From Candidatus Pelagibacter sp. (GTDB lineage Bacteria > Pseudomonadota > Alphaproteobacteria > Pelagibacterales > Pelagibacteraceae), in contig JAOHFJ010000018.1 of NCBI GenBank assembly GCA_028097945.1, positions 1 to 12,306 on the forward strand: a stretch of 12,306 nt of DNA. The letters run 5' to 3'. Made by a program: the position numbers and the translations under genes. Shown piece by piece: positions 10,951 to 12,306 of the stretch. The notes beneath the pieces were generated by a model. That model saw only the letters and a program-made list of their open reading frames with translations, ran no database searches and had not been told where the DNA came from. Numbering within the stretch: position 1 is the first letter of the stretch; every line of letters starts with the position of its first letter.

Positions 10951-12306
10951 ATGGAAAATTTTTTATCACTTAAACTTGAGCAAATCCTTATGGATTCTAT
11001 AGCCAAGATTAACTTTAAGACTCCTACACCTATTCAAGCCGAGGCCATTCCTGTTGCGTTAGAGGGAAAAGATATTCTTGGTACAGCCCAGACAGGAACT
11101 GGGAAAACAGCAGCATTCGGCATTCCACTTATAAATTTTCTTTTGAAAACAAAAAAAAATACAGCTTTAGTAATGACGCCAACAAGGGAATTAGCAACTC
11201 AAGTTATGCAAACAATGACTAATTTAATAGGAAGAGGAAATATAAGAACAGCTTTATTAATTGGTGGCGACTCCATGCAAAAGCAACTTAAACAAATGAA
11301 AAGAAACCCAAGATTGATTGTTGGTACACCCGGAAGAATTAATGATCATCTATCTCGGCGAACTTTAAAGCTTAATAATACAACTTTTTTAGTTCTGGAC
11401 GAGTCAGACAGAATGTTAGATATGGGTTTCACTCCTCAAATTAATCAAGTTCTAGAAACTGTTCCAAATAAACATCAGACACTATTATTTTCAGCAACTT
11501 TACCTGGTAACATCATAAGATTAGCAGAAAAATATTTAAATAAACCTGTAAGAATTTCAGTTGGTTCTACATCGACACCAATTGCAAAAATTAAACAAGA
11601 AGTAATACGTGTGAAAGACGGAGATAAATACAATCAACTAATAAAAGAAATCTACACACGTCAAGGCTCTATTCTAATCTTTGTTAAGACTAGGAGAAAT
11701 GCTGAAAAAATGGTTAAGAGATTAAAATATGATGACCATGATGCCGATGCAATACATGGCAATTTAAGACAAAATAAAAGGGATAGAGTTATTAAAGCTT
11801 TTAGGAACAATCATTTTAGAATTTTAGTAGGAACAGATGTCGCCAGTAGAGGGCTCGATATTCCCGCTATTAAGCATGTAATTAATTTTGATCTACCGCA
11901 AGTTCCCGAGGACTTCATTCACAGAATTGGAAGAACCGCCAGAGCAGGGGCTGAAGGTTCAGCATTAAGTTTTGTAGGCGGTGAAGATAGATCAAAATGG
12001 AACGCCATACAGCGTTTGATTGATCCAAATTTTAGAGCAGAACCTGGAAGTGAAGCAACTGGAAGAAGAAAAAGAGGAGGACGCTCTTTTGATAGACGCG
12101 GCCGTAGAGGTGGCTCGAGATTTAAAAAAAGAGATGATCGAAACGACAGAGGTAGCAGAGACGAAAGACCAGGTTCTAGATTTAAAAAAAGAGATGATCG
12201 AAACGACAGAGGTAGCAGAGACGAAAGACCAGGTTCTAGATTTAAAAAAAGAGATGATCGAAACGACAGAGGCAGCAGAGACGATAGACCGGGTTCTAGA
12301 TTTAAA
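10951..12306 (+). CDS. DEAD-box RNA helicase, RhlE-like, with repeat tail; 452 codons, 3' end outside the window
   Basis: The ATG at 10951 opens 452 codons with no stop before the window end. Helicase motifs in order: Q motif with PTPIQ (25-29), Walker A AQTGTGKT (46-53), PTRELA (77-82), GG (105-106), TPGR (126-129), motif II DESD (150-153, not the usual DEAD), SAT (181-183), IFVKTRR (243-249), TDVASRGLDIP (295-305) and HRIGRTARAG (324-333). It would unwind short RNA duplexes with ATP in the cytoplasm, for example during ribosome assembly or mRNA decay in cold cells. From about residue 365 the tail is Arg/Gly/Asp-rich and disordered, and from 391 it consists of 20-residue units (FKKRDDRNDRG...PGSR) repeated at least three times. 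The tail probably binds RNA. It is divergent from the basic-ORF/SRAP operon. RhlE is the likeliest subfamily, but DeaD or others are not excluded. Confidence 0.9.
   Translation, partial: MENFLSLKLEQILMDSIAKINFKTPTPIQAEAIPVALEGKDILGTAQTGTGKTAAFGIPLINFLLKTKKNTALVMTPTRELATQVMQTMTNLIGRGNIRTALLIGGDSMQKQLKQMKRNPRLIVGTPGRINDHLSRRTLKLNNTTFLVLDESDRMLDMGFTPQINQVLETVPNKHQTLLFSATLPGNIIRLAEKYLNKPVRISVGSTSTPIAKIKQEVIRVKDGDKYNQLIKEIYTRQGSILIFVKTRRNAEKMVKRLKYDDHDADAIHGNLRQNKRDRVIKAFRNNHFRILVGTDVASRGLDIPAIKHVINFDLPQVPEDFIHRIGRTARAGAEGSALSFVGGEDRSKWNAIQRLIDPNFRAEPGSEATGRRKRGGRSFDRRGRRGGSRFKKRDDRNDRGSRDERPGSRFKKRDDRNDRGSRDERPGSRFKKRDDRNDRGSRDDRPGSRFK
12121..12306 (+). repeat. 60-bp in-frame tandem repeat in the helicase tail, at least three copies
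   Basis: Copies lie at 12121-12180, 12181-12240 and 12241-12300, and TTTAAA at 12301-12306 begins a fourth. The first two copies are identical over all 60 bases. The third differs at three bases (12273, 12285, 12291), of which two are silent and one changes Glu to Asp. Each copy encodes 20 residues, so copy-number change keeps the reading frame. The preceding GGCTCGAGA (GSR) matches the end of a unit and may be where the expansion began. Confidence 0.97.

Noticed and set aside
1..12306. tRNA, rRNA, CRISPR, insertion sequence, phage or integrase
   Set aside because: No cloverleaf with a TTCGA-type arm, no conserved rRNA segment, no spaced direct repeats of CRISPR type and no transposase-like frame were seen on either strand. 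The only substantial repeat is the in-frame 60-bp array in the helicase.

Overview
The window looks like chromosomal DNA from a streamlined, very AT-rich alphaproteobacterium. The best guess is a SAR11/Pelagibacterales-type marine cell. Support: strong A+T bias in all codon positions, lysine- and asparagine-rich proteins, genes packed head-to-tail or overlapping at their stops, almost no Shine-Dalgarno sequences, and only household genes. The lineage is an inference from composition and gene types; no rRNA or tRNA gene is present to confirm it. I see no transposase, integrase, phage gene, CRISPR array or plasmid function.

Layout. (1) 1-525, minus: the 5' part of an oligopeptidase B gene, divergent by only 13 bp from a membrane-anchored J-domain protein (539-1048, plus). 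(2) 1045-2001, minus: a family-9 glycosyltransferase, divergent from a plus-strand operon of a DapA/NAL-type aldolase (2049-2933), a cyclopropane-fatty-acid synthase (2937-4142) and an unrecognised coiled-coil protein with an extremely basic head (4169-5395). (3) 5388-6863, minus: an operon read as small lipoprotein, one-helix membrane protein, then exported NAPE-PLD-like metallo-beta-lactamase-fold hydrolase. (4) 6970-7365, plus: a YbgC-type thioesterase away from tol-pal, followed by an undescribed 39-codon ORF with its own terminator. (5) 7674-9209, plus: purE-purK, two consecutive steps of IMP synthesis. (6) 9210-10862, minus: a tightly coupled chain of two tiny, very basic ORFs, an SRAP (YedK/HMCES) protein and a TauD-type dioxygenase. 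(7) 10951-12306, plus: a DEAD-box RNA helicase whose C-terminal tail is built of 60-bp in-frame tandem repeats and runs off the window.

How the genes relate. PurE and PurK act consecutively. CFA synthase and the NAPE-PLD-like enzyme both suggest phospholipid work but sit in convergent operons. The glycosyltransferase suggests surface polysaccharide. Otherwise this is a mosaic of short operons. At all three plus-to-minus convergent gene ends that can be seen, the genes touch or overlap (1045-1048, 5388-5395, 9209/9210).

Most interesting points: (a) the chain of very basic micro-ORFs upstream of SRAP; (b) the lone 39-codon basic gene with terminator before purE; (c) the 408-residue protein with 46 Lys/Arg in its first 75 residues; (d) the near-identical 60-bp repeats in the helicase tail; (e) promoter-like -10 boxes only 5-8 nt from start codons, which suggests leaderless mRNAs; (f) an 11-bp perfect inverted repeat right after a start codon at 6600-6631. 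I cannot show that any of these is a new system. They are the places where known features do not explain the sequence.
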